In this document: positions 62,001 to 64,000 of the stretch, piece by piece
Position numbering within the stretch: position 1 is the first letter of the stretch
Layout of the letters: every line of letters starts with the position of its first letter
Assembly: GCF_050948215.1 (NCBI RefSeq)
Contig: NW_027489076.1
Span: 1 to 64,000 of the forward strand
Length of the DNA: 64,000 bases
Direction of reading: 5' to 3'
Origin: Halictus rubicundus
Taxonomy: Eukaryota > Arthropoda > Insecta > Hymenoptera > Halictidae
Made by a program: the position numbers and the translations under genes
The notes under the pieces: model-generated
Database searches by the model: none
Told to the model about the DNA's origin: nothing
What the model saw: the letters and a program-made list of their open reading frames with translations, nothing else

Positions 62001-64000
62001 TCCTATCCTATCCTCTATCCTATCCTATCCTCTATCCTATCCAATCCTATATCCTATCCTCTATCATATCCTATCCTCTATCCTATCCTATCCTCTATCC
62101 TATATTATCCTCTATCCTATCCCATCCTCTATCCTATCCTATCCTCTATCCTATCCTATCCTCTATCCTATCCTATCCTATTCTCTATCCTATCGTATCC
62201 TCTATCGTATCCTATCCTATATCCTATTAAATCCTATATCGTATCCTAAATCCTATATCGTATCCTCTATCATATCCTATCCTCTATCCTATCCTATCCT
62301 CCATCCTATCCTATCCTCTATCCTATCCTATCCTCTATCCTATCCTATCCTCTATCCTATCCTATCCTCTATCCTATCCTATTCTCTATCCTATCCTATC
62401 CTCTATCCTATCCTATCCTCTATCCTATCCTATCCTCTATCATATCCTATCCTCTATCCTATCCTATCCTCTATCCTATCCTATCCTCTATCATATCCTA
62501 TCCTCTATCCTATCCTATCCTCAATCCTATCCTATCCTCTATCCTATCCTATCCTCTATCCTATATTATCCTCTATCCTATCCCATCCTCTATCCTATCC
62601 TATCCTCTATCCTATCCTATCCTCTATCCTATCCTATCCTCTATCCTATCCTAGTCTCTATCCTATCCTATCCTCTATCCTATCCTATCCTCTATCATAT
62701 CCTATCCTCTATCCTATCCTATCCTATATCCTATCCTATCCTCTATCCTATCCTATCCTCTATCCTATCCTATCCTCTATCCTATCCTATCCTCTATCCT
62801 ATCCTCTATCCTATCCTATCCTCTATCCTATCCTATCCTCTATCCTATCCTATTCTCTATCCTATTCTATCCTCTATCCTATCGTATCCTCTATCGTATC
62901 CTATCCTCTATCCTATTAAATCCTATATCGTATCCTCTATCCTATCCTATCCTCTATCCTATCCTATCCTCTATCCTATCCTATCCTCTATCCTATCATA
63001 TCCTCTATCCTATCCTATCCTCTATCCTATCCTATCCTATCCTATATTATCCTCTATCCTATCCTATCCTATCCTCTATCCTATCCTATCCTCTATCCTA
63101 TCCTATCCTCTATCCTATCCTATCCTCTATCCTATCCTATCCTCTATCCTATCCTATTATCTATCCTATCCTATCCTCTATCCTATCGTATCCTCTATCG
63201 TATCCTATCCTCTATCCTATTAAATCCTATATCGTATCCTCTATCCTATCAGATCCTCTATCCTATCCTATCCTCTATCCTATCCTATCCTCTATCCTAT
63301 CCTATCCTCTATCCTATCCTATCCTCTATCCTATCCTCTATCCTATCCTATCCTCTATCCTATCCTATCCTCTATCCTATCCTATCCTCTATCCTATCCT
63401 ATTCTCTATCCTATTCTATCCTCTATCCTATCGTATCCTCTATCGTATCCTATCCTCTATCCTATTAAATCCTATATCGTATCCTCTATCCTATCCTATC
63501 CTCTATCCTATCCTATCCTCTATCCTGTATCATATCCTATCCTCTATCCTATCCTATCCTCTATCCTATTCTATCCTCTATCCTATCCTATCCTCTATCC
63601 TATCCCATCCTCTATCCTATCCTATCCTCTATCCTATCCTATCCTCTATCGTATCCTATCCTCTATCCTATTAAATCCTATATCGTATCCTCTATCCTAT
63701 CCTATCCTCTATCCGATCCTATCCTCTATCCTATCCTATCCTCTATCCTATCCCATCCTCTATCCTATCCTATCCTCTATCCTATATTATCCTCTATCCT
63801 ATCCTATCCTATCCTCTATCCTATCCTATTCTCTATCCTATCCTATCCTCTATCGTATCCTATCCTCCATCCTATCCAATCCTATATCGTATCCTCTATC
63901 CTATCCTATCCTCTATCCTATCCTATCCTGTATCCTATTCTATCCTCTATCCTATCCTATCCTCTATCCTATCCTATCCTGTATCATATCCTATCCTCTA
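59045..64000 (+). repeat. Satellite A, continuing to the window end
   Basis: Same 12-bp satellite and orientation as before the elements, with the 252-bp block at 61248-61502 and a variant at 59799. Repeated ends such as CTATTAAATCC occur near 59220, 60681, 62913, 63216, 63463 and 63669. No gene is present; long frames such as 59794-61521 are Tyr-Pro-Ile-Leu repeats. The array runs out of the window. Confidence 0.95.

Noticed and set aside
1..64000. Spaced repeats as a CRISPR array
   Set aside because: There are no unique spacers between repeats, and the mobile elements are eukaryotic.
15791..64000. Hammerhead ribozyme in the satellite, as known in some other satellite DNAs
   Set aside because: No CTGATGA/CGAAA core is present in the 12-bp or 17-bp units.

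Overview
This window looks like heterochromatic, satellite-dominated DNA from an arthropod, most likely an insect. That is inferred from its two mobile elements: a BEL/Pao-type LTR retrotransposon and an R1-clade non-LTR retrotransposon. I cannot name the species. No host gene, tRNA or rRNA is visible, and almost 80% of the window is tandem repeat.

Layout. Positions 1-3880 hold satellite A with its G-rich strand (AGGATAGGATAG, 12 bp) on top; the last ~700 bp are degenerate. Positions 3881-15006 hold satellite B, a 17-bp unit (three TTCAC plus TC) with ~650-850 bp higher-order periodicity. Positions 15007-15790 are a CACAC/CACCACA array that grades into satellite A. From 15791 to the end is satellite A in the opposite orientation (CTATCCTATCCT on top). 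It is organised into multi-kb higher-order units and interrupted by the two elements. The left block (1 to ~3140) is a marker-by-marker inverted copy of ~26820-29965.

The BEL/Pao element (44512-52386) has two 950-bp LTRs with about three differences, a CTATT target duplication, a primer-binding site matching tRNA-Tyr, a gag with three zinc-binding motifs, and a protease-RT-RNaseH-integrase frame. Gag ends at a UGA in the readthrough-type context UGA-CUAG. Forty-four codons later there is a UAG plus a one-base frame change before the protease. The copy is therefore either doubly broken or uses recoding.

The R1-clade LINE (52674-59044, minus strand) appears full length. It has a 22-nt poly(A) tail, a 3' UTR with a perfect C10/G10 palindrome, an APE-endonuclease/RT ORF2, an ORF1 with three zinc knuckles, and a structured 5' UTR.

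Main discovery. The exact 5' end of the LINE (minus strand, 59044 down to 58892) folds as an HDV-like self-cleaving ribozyme. It has a 7-bp P1 starting with a G.U wobble at nucleotide 1, 6-bp P2, 3-bp P3, the 7-nt L3 loop UCCUCGU, a GGG run for P1.1, an 8-bp P4, and a GCUAA J4/2 with the candidate catalytic C. An 85-nt J1/2 carries its own three-helix domain. The ribozyme would cut exactly at the satellite/LINE junction. This suggests that the LINE RNA is released from a longer transcript of the G-rich satellite strand, much as R2 is released from rRNA.
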